Shown here piece after piece: positions 12,314-22,911 of a stretch of DNA of 64,000 nucleotides. The notes beneath the pieces are model-generated. The model made no database searches and was not told the DNA's origin. It saw only the letters and a list, made by a program, of their open reading frames with translations. The stretch is from Elephas maximus indicus. Its lineage: Eukaryota; Chordata; Mammalia; Proboscidea; Elephantidae. Within the stretch, counting starts at the first letter, position 1; each line of letters starts with the position of its first letter. The position numbers were made by a program, and so were the translations under genes. The DNA lies in contig NC_064836.1 in assembly GCF_024166365.1 (NCBI RefSeq), positions 4,650,001 to 4,714,000 on the forward strand, written 5' to 3'.

Positions 12314-12521
12314 CGTGATCAAATGCTTCAGGAGACATATCCAGAAAACTAGCGTCAGATTCGGAAGATGAATTTAACACCACTGAACCAGTCTGTGTGC
12401 ATTCCACGGTCTGAGTAGTACGCTGACATATAGCCTCAAATGGCACATAGCAAGGATGGTAGTGGTGGATCAAATAACATAACACACGGCCATCTGAGAA
12501 AGGCACTGTAAAATTCTCCAC
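12314..12521 (-). CDS. ASPM: ASPM exon 14
   Basis: 208 nt, phase 0 in and phase 1 out, residues 1134-1203. Acceptor CAATTAG. It encodes the core of CH domain 2 ([20 protein letters not shown]) followed by a Ser-rich loop. The donor CACG|GTTCGT is weak against the GTRAGT consensus, yet the phase and the human-like protein junction require it. Confidence 0.93.
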
Positions 12522-13160
12522 CTAATTGGAAATACCAGAAAAATAATTAACTGCAGTTATATAGTAATATAGATGCTAATGGTTTTATAGTTTAGGAATT
12601 TTTTTTTTTTTAATAAAAATCACGTTATTTTCTGATGGTACTTAGTATACTATGATATTCACAGCCAAATTCACAATTATTAAAAAACTAACCCTTCCAA
12701 AAGCAGAATCTGAGTATAATACCTTCTTTGGCTCTCTAGTACTTAGTTAAAACATACACTATCCATATATTTTACAATTTTTCTATTAACAACACTTGTT
12801 CCAGGTATAACAATTTTCCATATTTAGTTAAACGTACTCTCTGTCACTAGTCCTGTTTTATATTCCTTACCAAACACTTATTTCATCCATGTGTGTCAGG
12901 TAAATTGTTTTTTCGTATTTACGTTTAAAGCTACATCTCCTAGCGAAATACAGTTCAACGTAACAAACAACTATAGAAAGATCACCTCACATTTTTTCCT
13001 CCTCGCTCTACTTAGTGGTGAGGTTTGTTTCTCTGTTGTATTTTTCTGCATGGTGGGTTTATCTGCATTTCCCTTTAAAATACGGGTGTGATCCTTTGGT
13101 ATCCCTGCTGTATGCAAGTGTCTCCTATTAGGGCATTTTTTCTTTCTTAGTGATACATAG
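12522..13160. other. ASPM intron 13, no recognised element
   Basis: Unique AT-rich intronic sequence up to the SINE at 13161. Confidence 0.5.
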
Positions 13161-13340
13161 GAAACCCCTGGTGGCGTAGTGGTTAAGTGCTATGGCTGCT
13201 AACCAAAGGGTCGGCAGTTCGAATCCACCAGGTGCTCCTTGGAAACTCTATGGGGCAGTTCTACTCTGTCCTATAGGGTCACTATGAGTTGGAATTGACT
13301 TGACGGCACTGGGTTTGGTGTTTTTTTTTTTTTTTTGGTT
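13161..13340 (+). repeat. AfroSINE, near full length
   Basis: Begins AAACCCCTGGTGGCGTAGTG (tRNA-like head), then GCTGCTAACCAAAGGGTCGG, GAATCCACCAGGTGCTCC, the GGGGCAGTTCTACTCTGTCC block, CACTATGAGTTGGAATTGAC and a T-run. One of the better-preserved copies in the window. Confidence 0.9.
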
Positions 13341-13568
13341 TCGTGATATATAAACTCACCACGCATCATACAATTAATTGATGACATTTTAAGTCAGATG
13401 AAATATATGAGTGACAATATGCTAACTCATTTGAGGAAACTCATTGCTTACACATATAAACTAAATTCTTTAAGAAAAACAAGAAAAGGTTTTGTACGTT
13501 AAGTTTAATTGCTGTTAACAAAAATGTATTTAAAGATACTGGGTTAAAACAAAAACAAAGACACTTAC

Positions 13569-13790
13569 TTTCTTATTATAGAAGGCACAAACAGCATTTA
13601 CCCAATCCATTAACAGCTTTATGCTTTCACTGTATTGTTCAAAGGAACAACTATTCCTTTTGTCTTTTTTCTTAGTAATAACAGTATCAGAATGGCACGA
13701 TAGTGCAGACATTGCTTTTTTTATACTCTGTGTATGTTTTAAAAAGTCAATTTCTTCCTTTAACTGATCTAAATTAAGGGAAATATCCAC
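13569..13790 (-). CDS. ASPM: ASPM exon 13
   Basis: 222 nt, phase 0-0, residues 1060-1133. Acceptor TATTTCAG, donor AAA|GTAAGT. Encodes [14 protein letters not shown], a Lys/Ser-rich linker between the two CH domains, and the first helix of CH2 ([18 protein letters not shown]). Confidence 0.96.
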
Positions 13791-14004
13791 CTGAAATACA
13801 CACACAAAAAAAGGATGAACACTATGACATTTTTAATCCACAGAAATTAACAGTAATTGTTTTCTATTTAGATGAACTGTAGAAGTTAATATAACCTAAT
13901 CAGATATTTTGAAAAGCTAAGAAAACAAAGTGCTTGAAATGTATATAAAATTTAGCATAAAAAAGTCACACATTTTGAAGGCAAAAATATTGACGTGATG
14001 TAAC

Positions 14005-14235
14005 GTGTAGTGGTTAAGAACATATGATATGGGGCCACACAAGCTTGGCCCCACTCAGCTCCATCTCTTATCAATATGTAACTAACCTTTTTAGCATGTT
14101 TCCTCACTTGATAACAACCCACCTTGTAGGGGTAATATGAACATTAAATTAGAGTATATGTAAAGAAAAAAATTCTGTCACAATTCCTGGGACAGAATAA
14201 ACCCCAGTAAGTGATAGCTGTTGTTATTTGTCTTT
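14005..14235 (+). repeat. MIR SINE (sense)
   Basis: GTGTAGTGGTTAAGAACATA head, the ATGTTTCCTCACTTGATAA middle and CAGAATAAACCCCAGTAAGT tail are in MIR order. It occupies most of ASPM intron 12. Confidence 0.7.
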
Positions 14236-14310
14236 ATTTAATTCAAATTGTTTTTATAAATTAATATTCAAAGTTGATAAAAAGTCCAAAATGTACCAAA
14301 AGTTCGATAC

Positions 14311-14396
14311 CTGAAAAGCAAATGCTATTTTCCAAAGCAATGCAAGAGTTTTCTCTCTGTGCCTGTCCACAATGTCCTTAGATAGGATTGTGCTTC
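14311..14396 (-). CDS. ASPM: ASPM exon 12
   Basis: 86 nt, entering in phase 1 and leaving in phase 0, residues 1031-1059. Acceptor CTTGTAG, donor CAG|GTATCG. Encodes [20 protein letters not shown], the C-terminal helices of CH domain 1 (human-like [10 protein letters not shown] end). Confidence 0.95.
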
Positions 14397-14484
14397 CTAC
14401 AAGTGAAAAGACAGTCAATTAATATAACACATATACATATGAATAATCAACTAGGAGAAAATGTTCTTTCTATTCAGTTTTTAC

Positions 14485-14630
14485 CTTGTTCATCGATTAG
14501 TTGAATTCCTCGTGATTTAAGAATTTCAAAAACAATGTCAACATTGTGAATCTTTTGAAGACGGCTTATTGCAGGAATCCTGAGTTTCTTGGAGAGATTC
14601 CAGTTCTGCGTGAGAAGTTCCATGGTTCGC
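14485..14630 (-). CDS. ASPM: ASPM exon 11
   Basis: 146 nt, entering in phase 2, leaving in phase 1, residues 982-1031. Acceptor ACTGCTAG, donor CAAG|GTAAAA. Encodes [20 protein letters not shown] and [20 protein letters not shown], the central part of CH domain 1. Intron 11, next to exon 12, is only 88 nt. Confidence 0.95.
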
Positions 14631-14959
14631 CTAGCAGTAAAGGAATTTTGAGATGAAACTGCTATATAAACACTTATGAAAAATAAATTTCATTTAAATA
14701 TTGGTATTGGCCAAATAAATCCTATAAGGGTTTTTAGGTCAAAAAGACTCTAAAAAACTATCTCAATACTCTGTTGTTCCGTAGTTAGCAAATAAGAGTT
14801 ATTTCTCCTTTTAAGTCTGGGGTTGGGAGGAGGTCTTTGAACATACGATAATAAAGAGAAAATGAGATATTTATACACAAACATACATGTGAACAAAATA
14901 ACAAGGATCTACAGAGAAAGAAAAAAGAAGGAAGGAAGAAAGGGGAAAGAAAAATGTTA

Positions 14960-15225
14960 TTTATTTACTGAGGGGGTACTATATGGTATTTGTTGAGGGT
15001 TATTATATTCTACACATCAAGCAAGTACTTTCTATTATTTTAGTTCTTACAGCAAATCTCACAAGCCATGTATTATTATCCCATTTCTCACTGATGATGA
15101 AACCAAGGCCCAGAGAAGTTACGTAGATTGCCCATGATCACTTAGCTAGTAATGACAGAACTAAAATTTAAAATCCAGTTTTAACAATTTCCAAAGCCAT
15201 TCTCTTCTATTATACCAGGTAACTG
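14960..15225 (-). repeat. MIR SINE (antisense)
   Basis: Reversed MIR sequence: TATTATCCCATTTCTCACTGATGATGA, CCAAGGCCCAGAGAAGTTA and ATCACTTAGCTAGTAATGAC. In ASPM intron 10. Confidence 0.75.
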
Positions 15226-15310
15226 TAGAAATATTTGAGTATCTAATAAAAGATATAAGTACCATGGTTCAAATTGAAATCCCTAATATCTAACTCACTA
15301 GTGCTTTCTC

Positions 15311-15524
15311 CTAGGAGCCCTGGTGGTGCAGTGACTAAAGCACTCGGCTGCTAACCAAAAGGTTGGCCGTTTGAACCCACCAGCTGCTTGGTGGGAGAAA
15401 GATGTGGCAGTCTGCTTCTGTAAAGATTTACAGCCTTGGAAACCCTATAGGGCAGTTCTACTTACTCTATCCTGTAAGGCACTATGAGCCAGAATCAACC
15501 TGACGGCAGTGGGTTTGACTGTTT
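15311..15524 (+). repeat. AfroSINE with 12-bp target duplication
   Basis: GGAGCCCTGGTGGTGCAGTG head, GCTGCTAACCAAAAGGTTGG, the longer GAGAAAGATGTGGCAGTCTG body and the CTGACGGCAGTGGG tail. It is flanked by perfect TAGTGCTTTCTC repeats at 15299-15310 and 15525-15536, so the insertion boundaries are exact. Confidence 0.92.
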
Positions 15525-15536
15525 TAGTGCTTTCTC

Positions 15537-16500
15537 TACTAGACAATAATTGCTATTTCCACAGGAAAAAACAAGCCCCAACTGATTATTTAATATAGCT
15601 AAAAGTTTGCAAACTTTTTATAGAACCAGTTTCCAAAGGTTACAAAGCTACTTAAGATCAATCTAGGCCAATCACCCAGTTGATATATGAAGGATTTCTG
15701 CAACAGTAAACTGGACCCATCACCCATGACATTAGCAATTAACCGTTTCCAAGTATTGTCAAATGACTTCAAAGACCAGTAGAACACTCATTTTGCTGAC
15801 ATTGCACAGAATAGAAATATGGTACGCAAGATCGAGTCTCTTAACCAGCAAAAGTTCCAAATCAACTACATAGCATCAACATCCAACCTTGCTAAATACT
15901 CAGTAACTCATGTAAAGGCATAAAAATGTGTTTCTTTGTGGAAAAGCAGTACTGAACATAAAAACCAATCACTGCCCCTTCTGAGTAGTAGAAAAGGTCT
16001 AAAAACATCAATTCCTTTTGGCCAGAAAATAGATTTGGTGGCTTGGATTTATGAAATGAACAAAGTAACCAAGTATAAAAATAAAATGCAAAACATTTTT
16101 GGCAAATATTCTAGTCTATATGAAAAATTGTTGAAGTGAGAGAAGGCTACAGTAAAAGTTGAAAAGACTATTAAATTCTTGTGAGAATATATAATCTGGG
16201 AAGAAAAGAATGAACGTTCAAGGAAATTTAATCTGGAAGAAAGCAAGGGACATGTATTTTGTTGTTGAAAAACTGGGGACTGATAAGGTCTAAGGATCTC
16301 TTCCTTATTGTCAAAAATTTCCTCCATCCTAGCCAAGAAGCCCTCTGACCTCTGCTTGAACCTTCCAACACCCAGAACTGGTGTATTCCTAAGCATAGGT
16401 CTGAATACTGGCAAGTTTTTAAACCGAACCAATACTCATCTTCCTGAAACTTTCATCCACTGTTCACGCATGGTTCTTCGCTTGGTTTTTCGCTTTGTAA
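15537..16500. other. ASPM intron 10, no recognised element
   Basis: Unique intronic sequence. The 127-codon minus-strand open frame at 16049-16432 has no motif and no adjoining splice context that links it to ASPM, so I treat it as chance. Confidence 0.45.
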
Positions 16501-16502
16501 TA

Positions 16503-16662
16503 CCAAAAAAAAAAAAAAAAAGTCCATTGCCATTGAGCGGATTCCAACTGATAGTGACTCTCTAGGACAGAGTAGAACTATCCCAGAGGGTTTCCAAGGA
16601 GCAGCTGGTAGACTTGAACTGCAGACCTTCTGGTTTGCAGTCAAACGCTTAACCACCGAAGA
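16503..16662 (-). repeat. AfroSINE (antisense)
   Basis: A-run, GTCCATTGCCATTGAGCGGA, the AGGACAGAGTAGAACTATCC block and the GGTTTGCAGTCAAACGCTTA head, in antisense order. Confidence 0.88.
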
Positions 16663-17629
16663 CATTTATTATCCCAGTTTTCTCCGCTAGTCTGCAGGCT
16701 AAGCAGTCATAGTTCCTTCACTGGTCCCCAAAAGACATGGATTTAAGGTTCTCAGTTTACACCTAAAGATACCTCTACTTCAAACAAAGGAAGTAGTAAG
16801 TATATTCCAAGTGATCTTATTCCCGTTAAGTTTTTAGCCAATTTGAAATTTAGCATGCCTACAATATCCTGGCTATAACATGTGTAATTTAAAATCTGAC
16901 AAGAATGTACCTAATTAGGAAAAGAGCTCAGGATATATTTCATGAAGGCTATTATCTCTTTGTACCCCATATTTCAAAGCTTAACTTGATGTTTTGAGGC
17001 TTAACATTTCTGAAATACAGAGAATCCACAATGAAGTTACCAATCCAGATACTGTAAAGAGGCCAGCCTCAGCACGAGGCCAAAGGTCATTCCCTCCAAT
17101 GGAGGGATTGGTTACTCATTGCATTCATCCAAAGCCAATTCTGAAGACTCCTACTGGTTACCAAGGAAATACTAAATGTGATTTGAAGTTAGACATCCTG
17201 AGTATAAAACCTGGACAAGTCTTTTCCTCTAAATTTTCCTCATGTGTAAGGAAAGGAGGGGTTAGTACTACTAAAACCAGTCTGAAATGATATGGCATTC
17301 ATGAAACTACTGTAGACATAGTATATGTCAATGTTTGATATTTTAATTAGTTCCGTGCTTTCCCCAACTCTTGCTCTGGGACATCAGAACTCATGGACTT
17401 ACTCATGGACCATAGTCACATATCAGCAAGGATAGAAGACAAGGTTTCTGGGCCTAAAACTGACACAACATTTTCCTGAAAGTGTTGGCGATAGCCACCT
17501 CAAATTTTTAACCCTAAATTTATTCCTGTATGAGAAAGAACATACTGTCTGTAAAAGTACAGAAAAAGGTGTTTTCCTGAAAGTTTTAGTATATTCATTA
17601 AAGAAAATAGTTCTATTTCGTATACTTAC
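16663..17629. other. ASPM intron 10, 5' part, no recognised element
   Basis: Unique intronic sequence with a 98-codon open frame (16994-17290) lacking any recognisable motif. Nothing else nameable. Confidence 0.45.
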
Positions 17630-17805
17630 ACAAGACGCACCCCACATTGCAAGTCGACGGCAAGATTTGTAACAGCAAAATCAAATTCATCAAATCGTGT
17701 CTGAACGTGGCTAACAGGTAGTCCCAAAAAGCTAAGGTGACGAGAAAGGTCACCTTCACCACTTAGAAAGTCTCGGGAAAAAGCCAGAAGAATTTCTTTA
17801 CTAGC
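17630..17805 (-). CDS. ASPM: ASPM exon 10
   Basis: 176 nt, phase 0 in and phase 2 out, residues 924-982. Acceptor TCCATAG, donor CTTGT|GTAAGT. Encodes [20 protein letters not shown] and [20 protein letters not shown], the actin-binding-type N-terminal part of CH domain 1. Confidence 0.96.
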
Positions 17806-18015
17806 CTATGGAAAACAAAGTGCAGCCATTATATTTCAATATTACAATTTCGTTTATAATAAAACAAAGCCTTCAAATTACTCTGTACATATAGAAATAA
17901 AAAAATAGTACTATAAAAGATTATAGGTTTCATATCACATGGCAATAATGCAAATTTCATGTATTTTCAATTTAACATTTTTTAAAAATATTGCTCAAAC
18001 TTCATAAAACATTTT

Positions 18016-18067
18016 AAAAATTAGTATTAGTTTGATAATACAAAAAATTAGTATTAGTTTGATAATA
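18016..18067. repeat. Tandem duplication, 27-bp period
   Basis: AAAAATTAGTATTAGTTTGA, plus a five-base TAATA end, occurs twice in direct succession in ASPM intron 9. Confidence 0.85.
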
Positions 18068-18228
18068 TGTGACATTAAAATTAGGAAAGAAATTCCCCCA
18101 AGAATTAGTTCCTCAGCAGTACAGTTTAGCTCATTCTCAAGTCAAAATTAAGGGTAAGGGCAATACATGCTGTTAAAATGTCAACTCACAAAAGTCAGAC
18201 ACAGTGCAACTGATTAAGAATTACTACG

Positions 18229-18404
18229 TAAAAAAAAAAAAAAAAACACCAAGCCCATTACGGGTGAGTCAATTCCAACTCATGGCGACCCTATAGGACA
18301 GAGTAGAGCTGCCCCATAGGGTTTCCAAGGGTGGGCTGATAGATTCAAACTGCCGGCCTTTTGGTTAACAGCCTGAGCTCTTAACCACTGTGCCATGAGG
18401 GCTC
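18229..18404 (-). repeat. AfroSINE (antisense)
   Basis: A-run, AAGCCCATTACGGGTGAGTC, ATAGGACAGAGTAGAGCTGC, GTTTCCAAGGG and the CACTGTGCCATGAGGGCTCC head. Lies 116 bp downstream of exon 9's donor in transcript order. Confidence 0.9.
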
Positions 18405-18519
18405 CAATTCTACTTCAGAGTACTGTTCTTCAGGGATTTTATTTTTTTTCGAAAGACAAACTATGCAATAAAAGAGAGTAAATGTCTTAAATATGAAATA
18501 TAAAACATGAGAACTATAC

Positions 18520-18650
18520 CTTGAATTCAGCATCTTTACAGAAGAGACAAGGATCATGATCAATAAGTCTGGAGATTTTAGCATAATCAAGGAAACAGAC
18601 CAGCAATAATAGCTTTTTCAATGTAAACTTAGACAAAGCTTCTTCATGAC
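18520..18650 (-). CDS. ASPM: ASPM exon 9
   Basis: 131 nt, phase 1 in and phase 0 out, residues 880-923. Acceptor TTATTTAAG, donor AAG|GTATAG. Encodes [20 protein letters not shown] and [18 protein letters not shown], matching the human residues just before CH1. Confidence 0.96.
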
Positions 18651-18774
18651 CTTAAATAAAGTACAAAAAAGCATAGCAACTTAATCTGTGAAGGACAAGT
18701 TTCACCTTAAAATAACAATAATAGTTGTGTGTTAATAACAAAAAATATAATCACAGGCATAAATAGAGCTGTGT

Positions 18775-19060
18775 GTCTGTGCTTAGTGCTTGACACACAT
18801 GAATCCACTTATCCTCATACTAACTCTAGGGGGCAGGTACTATTAACATTTCCATTTCATGAAGAAAACAGATGCAAAGAAACATCAAGAGACTTAGTTG
18901 GTTCCATTCAACAAATATCTAAGGAGTACCTACTATATTCAAGCACCATATAGGTGCTGGGTATTTAGTAGCAAAGTAAAACAAATATGATACCCACCCT
19001 CGTGGGGATTACAGCCTAGCAGGGGGTAGGGAGTGGGGAGAGACAATACACTAGTGAAAG
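18775..19060 (-). repeat. MIR/L2-type ancient repeat
   Basis: Two adjoining pieces: a reversed MIR-like segment (18775-18900) and a CAACAAATATCTAAGGAGTA...TAGGTGCTGGGTAT segment (18900-19060) typical of the ancient L2/MIR repeat class. The boundary and exact class are uncertain. Confidence 0.5.
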
Positions 19061-19218
19061 TAACTACAAATAGTGATGGAAGAAATGATGGAGGATCATG
19101 TGAGTGAAGGAAGGGTGGATGGTGGAGAGAACTATTTATATAGTTTTTTTTGGAGAAGAACGAGAAGAAGCCATTTATGAAAAGTGCAGCAAAGATGCAG
19201 CAGAGGCAAAATATTTAC

Positions 19219-19360
19219 CGTCACTGTAAAGATGAGGAACAGTGGGGTGTCTGTACTCAGCTGCTATATCAGGATTCCAAAGCAAGCGATTCAGAATAAA
19301 TATAGCCAGCCCTGTGACATCACTGCTGTCTTCCAAAGAGATCAGTTCCCCAAAAACTGT
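19219..19360 (-). CDS. ASPM: ASPM exon 8
   Basis: 142 nt, phase 0 in and phase 1 out, residues 833-880. Acceptor CTTCTCAG, donor GACG|GTAAAT. Encodes [20 protein letters not shown] and [20 protein letters not shown], nearly identical to human. Confidence 0.97.
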
Positions 19361-20150
19361 CTGAGAAGAAATTAGAGCAAAAGTCAGGACTCTGTTATCT
19401 CTAAGAAGCAGAGGGACGTAACTGGAGAAAGGCAAAGAGATGGTACCTTCTAAGAAACTGTCAATGTTCTGTTTCCTAAACAGTATGGGGATGATGTGGA
19501 TATTGCTTAATAAACTCTTTAAACTGTGCATACACACATTACGAATTCTTCAGTGTATACAATATATTTCACAATGAAAAGCCTCAAAACCTCAGGATTA
19601 AGGCAAATGCCTAAAAATCATCCAACAAGCAATATTTACTTTCAAATTTTTAAACTTTACGATAAAGAACTATCAAATGTAGGCATAGCCTTCAAATTTA
19701 ATTATAACTGTTCCACAAAGTATATCATTAAGGTATAACAGAAACCTAAATATGCAAGTTTTCTAATAGTTTCGAAGTGGAAATCCATCTGCAAATGATC
19801 TAATAATCTGGAAAGCTCAGCTCTGTTTAGAAGCAACAATTTCAATATGAAATTAGTTTAATATCAATATGCTTATTTTGAATAATTTTTAATACAATAA
19901 GGAAGAACTAAAAGCATATTAAATTATATGCTGTAATCTTATAGTGAGAGAATATAGAGATGAAAGCTTGGGCAAATAGTAATATCTGCCAAAAGAGAAA
20001 TTTCACCTTAATTTTTGGCCCTTGAAGCTTTCTTAAAGTCCTCAAAGGTCACGCCCACTTACTGAATCCTAACGTGTGGGAACGCTAGTCTGGAGGTGAG
20101 GGAGAACATTTTATTTTTCGTAATTACTCAGCCCTCCCTTGCCTACCAAC
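19361..20150. other. ASPM intron 7, 3' part, no recognised element
   Basis: AT-rich unique intronic sequence. Nothing nameable. Confidence 0.5.
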
Positions 20151-20560
20151 TGCCATAGACTTGCTGTGCCTCTTTAGGGAGGATAATACATTCCTGCCTG
20201 ATGTATGTTTGGCCAGATAATGTACTTTGGCTAATGGAATTGGGCAGAGGTGATGCACACTACACCTAAGCAGAAGTTTCAAAAGGCATTACAACTCTCT
20301 ACACAACTCTCGTGATTTTTATCTAGGTCACAAGAAGGGTTACGTCCCAAACTGGGAGGTAGGGGAGGATCCCCTTAAATTGCAGATAATTACTAGGTAC
20401 GTGAAGCAGTGCCAGTTGGCATGTAATCTTCTGGCTAATGAAAGAGAAAAAAACGCCAGAATTCTTCTAGGAAATACTAGCAATGAAACTATTAAGCTGT
20501 ATAACCACGTAAGTTTTTTATTTGTTCCCTCTGGGCCTCAATTTCTTGATACCTAAACGC
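20151..20560. repeat. Possible LTR (MaLR/MLT1-like) remnant
   Basis: Stretches such as GTACTTTGGCTAATGGAATT and GGCAGAGGTGATGCACACTA resemble internal parts of ancient MaLR-type LTRs. Weak and diverged; ends not determinable. Confidence 0.35.
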
Positions 20561-20854
20561 CAGATGATTGTAAAGATTCTTTTCAGCCCCAAAGATCCTT
20601 CTATTCTAAAACCTGGAATAAGTTAAAATAATTAATGGGATATCCCACATGAGGAAGGTAAGAAGCCTAGAAAAAAAAATTACAAAAGTGAAAAGAAATG
20701 GAAATACAGAGGTTTTTTTTTTTTTTTTTTTTAAGTAAAAGCACAATTTAATTCAATTAGTTTTAAATGATATTCTAGCTATTATTGGGCCATGCACCAT
20801 GTGAATGACTCAAATCCCGATGACATTTTTATGACAGTACATCATCAAAATAGT

Positions 20855-21066
20855 TACAAGGTTGGGCTTTGGCATCAGACTGGTTCAAATACTGAGCAGT
20901 TATTGGTATTTGGCAAGTCACTTAACATCTAAGCTTCCACGTTATCAGTGAAGCAGAAATAATAATACATACCACTGGGTTTTTAGAGGTTTAAATCAGC
21001 AAGTGTATTTAAAATGGCCTAGTCCCTATTTGTTAGTGCTCAAAAATGAGCATCCTAGAATTGTTA
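20855..21066 (+). repeat. MIR SINE (sense), split by an AfroSINE
   Basis: TTTGGCATCAGACTGGTTCAAAT, GTATTTGGCAAGTCACTTAACA and TTAGTGCTCAAAAATGAGCA follow MIR order. The sequence ATTGTTATC before the AfroSINE resumes as ATTATTGC after it. Confidence 0.7.
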
Positions 21067-21227
21067 TCATAAACCCGTTGCCATTGAGTCGATTCTGACT
21101 CATAGAGACCCTACAGGACAGAGTAGAACTGCCCCATAGCGTTTCCAAGGACTGGCTGGTGGATTTGAACTCCCAACCTCTTGGTTAGCAGCCAAACACT
21201 TAACCACTGGCACCAGTAGGGCCCATA
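21067..21227 (-). repeat. AfroSINE (antisense)
   Basis: AAACCCGTTGCCATTGAGTC, AGACCCTACAGGACAGAGTA, GGTTAGCAGCCAAACACTTA; inserted into the MIR at 20855. Confidence 0.9.
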
Positions 21228-21279
21228 TTATTGCTTATTAAGAATCTAAATTTCCTAGAAAAGTGCCTACCCCATAGTA

Positions 21280-21441
21280 CCTATTAAACCTATTACTGTG
21301 GAGTCAATTCCGACCCATAGTGACCCTAGAGGACAGAGTAGAACTGCCCCATAGGGTTTCCAAGGAGGCTGGTGGATTTGAAGTGCCGACCGTTTGGTTA
21401 GCAGCCATATCACTTAAGCACTGCACCACCAGGGCTCCTAT
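21280..21441 (-). repeat. AfroSINE (antisense)
   Basis: TATTACTGTGGAGTCAATTC, AGAGGACAGAGTAGAACTGC, GTTAGCAGCCATATCACTTA, and the CACCACCAGGGCTCCTA head. The second antisense copy within 220 bp. Confidence 0.9.
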
Positions 21442-21712
21442 TGTTATTATATCCAGATCCAAACTACATTATCTTTAAGAGACTACACTGGCAGGTTACT
21501 ATGTAACAATATAGCATAGTATACAACCCCATGACTTACTTATCTAATGAGCAAGTATTAATGGAGCTTATGTTTTATACTGAAAGATCGATCAATCAAG
21601 CTAATCAAATGACTTCATCGATTTTACAATTAAAACCATATGCTATTAAGGAGTCTAGTCAGTTAAAAGTACAAAAAATGTGTATTTGTTTTAAAAACTA
21701 AAATACGTTTAC

Positions 21713-21780
21713 CTCTAAGCCAATTCGTAGCCACAAAGGATTATATGACAAAAGCCAATTTAGGACCTTCTGCCGTTCTC
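21713..21780 (-). CDS. ASPM: ASPM exon 7
   Basis: 68 nt, phase 1 in and phase 0 out, residues 810-832. Acceptor TGTTTCAG, donor GAG|GTAAAC. Encodes [20 protein letters not shown], identical as far as I recall to human. Too short to appear as a free-standing open frame. Confidence 0.96.
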
Positions 21781-22057
21781 CTGAAACACATGTAAAAAGC
21801 AGGTAAGCTCAGACCACTAATCAAATGGACATAGTAAATAAAACTTCATGGAGGGAAATCAGTAGAAAACAGATACCTGCTTATATGAAATAAATTGATC
21901 TAGGTAAAATATACATCCATTCTTAAAAACACATATCAAATTTAAGCATGTGCGATTGTAGGCAGCAAAGCTAAAGCGTATATATATTCATTCTGAAAAC
22001 ATAAAACCTTAGCATGTATTTAAAGAACTAATTGCAAGGTTTCTGTAATCTTCTTAC

Positions 22058-22303
22058 CCACATCCTTCCAGAGATGTCTATCTTTTCGAACAATTAACCG
22101 TCTGGCTTCAATTTCAATTTCAAGCTTTTTAATGGCTTTAACCAATTTTTCAGAAGTGAATAAACGGCAGGCTTTACGACGTACTCTATTCAATCTGCAT
22201 CGAGCAGTGTAAGCTCTGAGAGACATTTCATCTTTTGTAGGTGCTCTAGGAACACTTATTTTATGTTGACTCTCCATTCCCAAAAGAATACTAGCAGCAT
22301 TTA
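22058..22303 (-). CDS. ASPM: ASPM exon 6
   Basis: 246 nt, phase 1 in and phase 1 out, residues 728-810. Acceptor TTTATCCAG, donor TGG|GTAAGA. Encodes [20 protein letters not shown] and [17 protein letters not shown], the conserved helical region upstream of the CH domains. Confidence 0.97.
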
Positions 22304-22565
22304 CTGGATAAAAACAAAAGGAAGAATGTTTTTAGTTAAATAATACATATCCTTAAATCCAGCAATAAAATGTAACTTGAGATGGCCAAAACCAGAATCT
22401 ATTCCCTACTTCTTCCAAGCTTGCCCCTCTCTGCCTTTCTAATCTCAAAATAAAGGTGTCACCATTCACCCAGTTGATAAATCAATCTATCCTTGCATTC
22501 TGTTGGCTCTATATGCAAAATGTATCCCAAGTCTGATCACTACTCACTGCCTAGCCCACATTAAT

Positions 22566-22900
22566 ATCTGTTGTTGTTAGGTGCCATTGAGTTGATTCTG
22601 ACTCATAGCGACCCTATGCACGACAGAACGAAACACTGCCCGGTCCTGCGCCACTGTTACAATTTTTGTTATGCTCGAGCCCACTGTTGCAGCCAGTGTG
22701 TCAATCCATCTCATTGAGGGTCTTCTTCTTTTCCACTGATGCTGTGCTTTGCCAAGCATGATGTCCTTCTCCAGGGACTCATCCCTCCTGACAACATGTG
22801 CGAAGTATGTAAGACGTAGTCTCATCACCCTTGCTTCTAAGGAGCGTTCTTGGTTGTACTTCTTCCAAGACAGATTTGTTTGTTCTTTTGGCAGTCCTAA
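22566..22900 (-). mobile_element. RTE-type LINE, 3' fragment, with target duplication
   Basis: The minus strand encodes the C-terminal RTE polymerase hallmark (RLTYFAHVVRRDESLEKDIM, then RRRPSMRWIDTLA) and ends in the same GTTGATTCTGACTCATAGCG tail that AfroSINEs carry. Flanking CCCACATTAAT (22555-22565) and CCCACGTTAAT (22901-22911) mark a target-site duplication with one difference. 5'-truncated to about 335 bp and inactive. Confidence 0.85.
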
Positions 22901-22911
22901 CCCACGTTAAT

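Noticed and set aside
13161-13340. tRNA genes suggested by A/B-box-like sequence in the SINEs
   Set aside because: The matches are SINE heads with degenerate tRNA structure and many near-copies. I cannot fold any into an intact cloverleaf.
16049-16432. 127-codon minus-strand frame in ASPM intron 10
   Set aside because: No recognisable domain, no similarity to ASPM exons, and ASPM phase is already complete without it.
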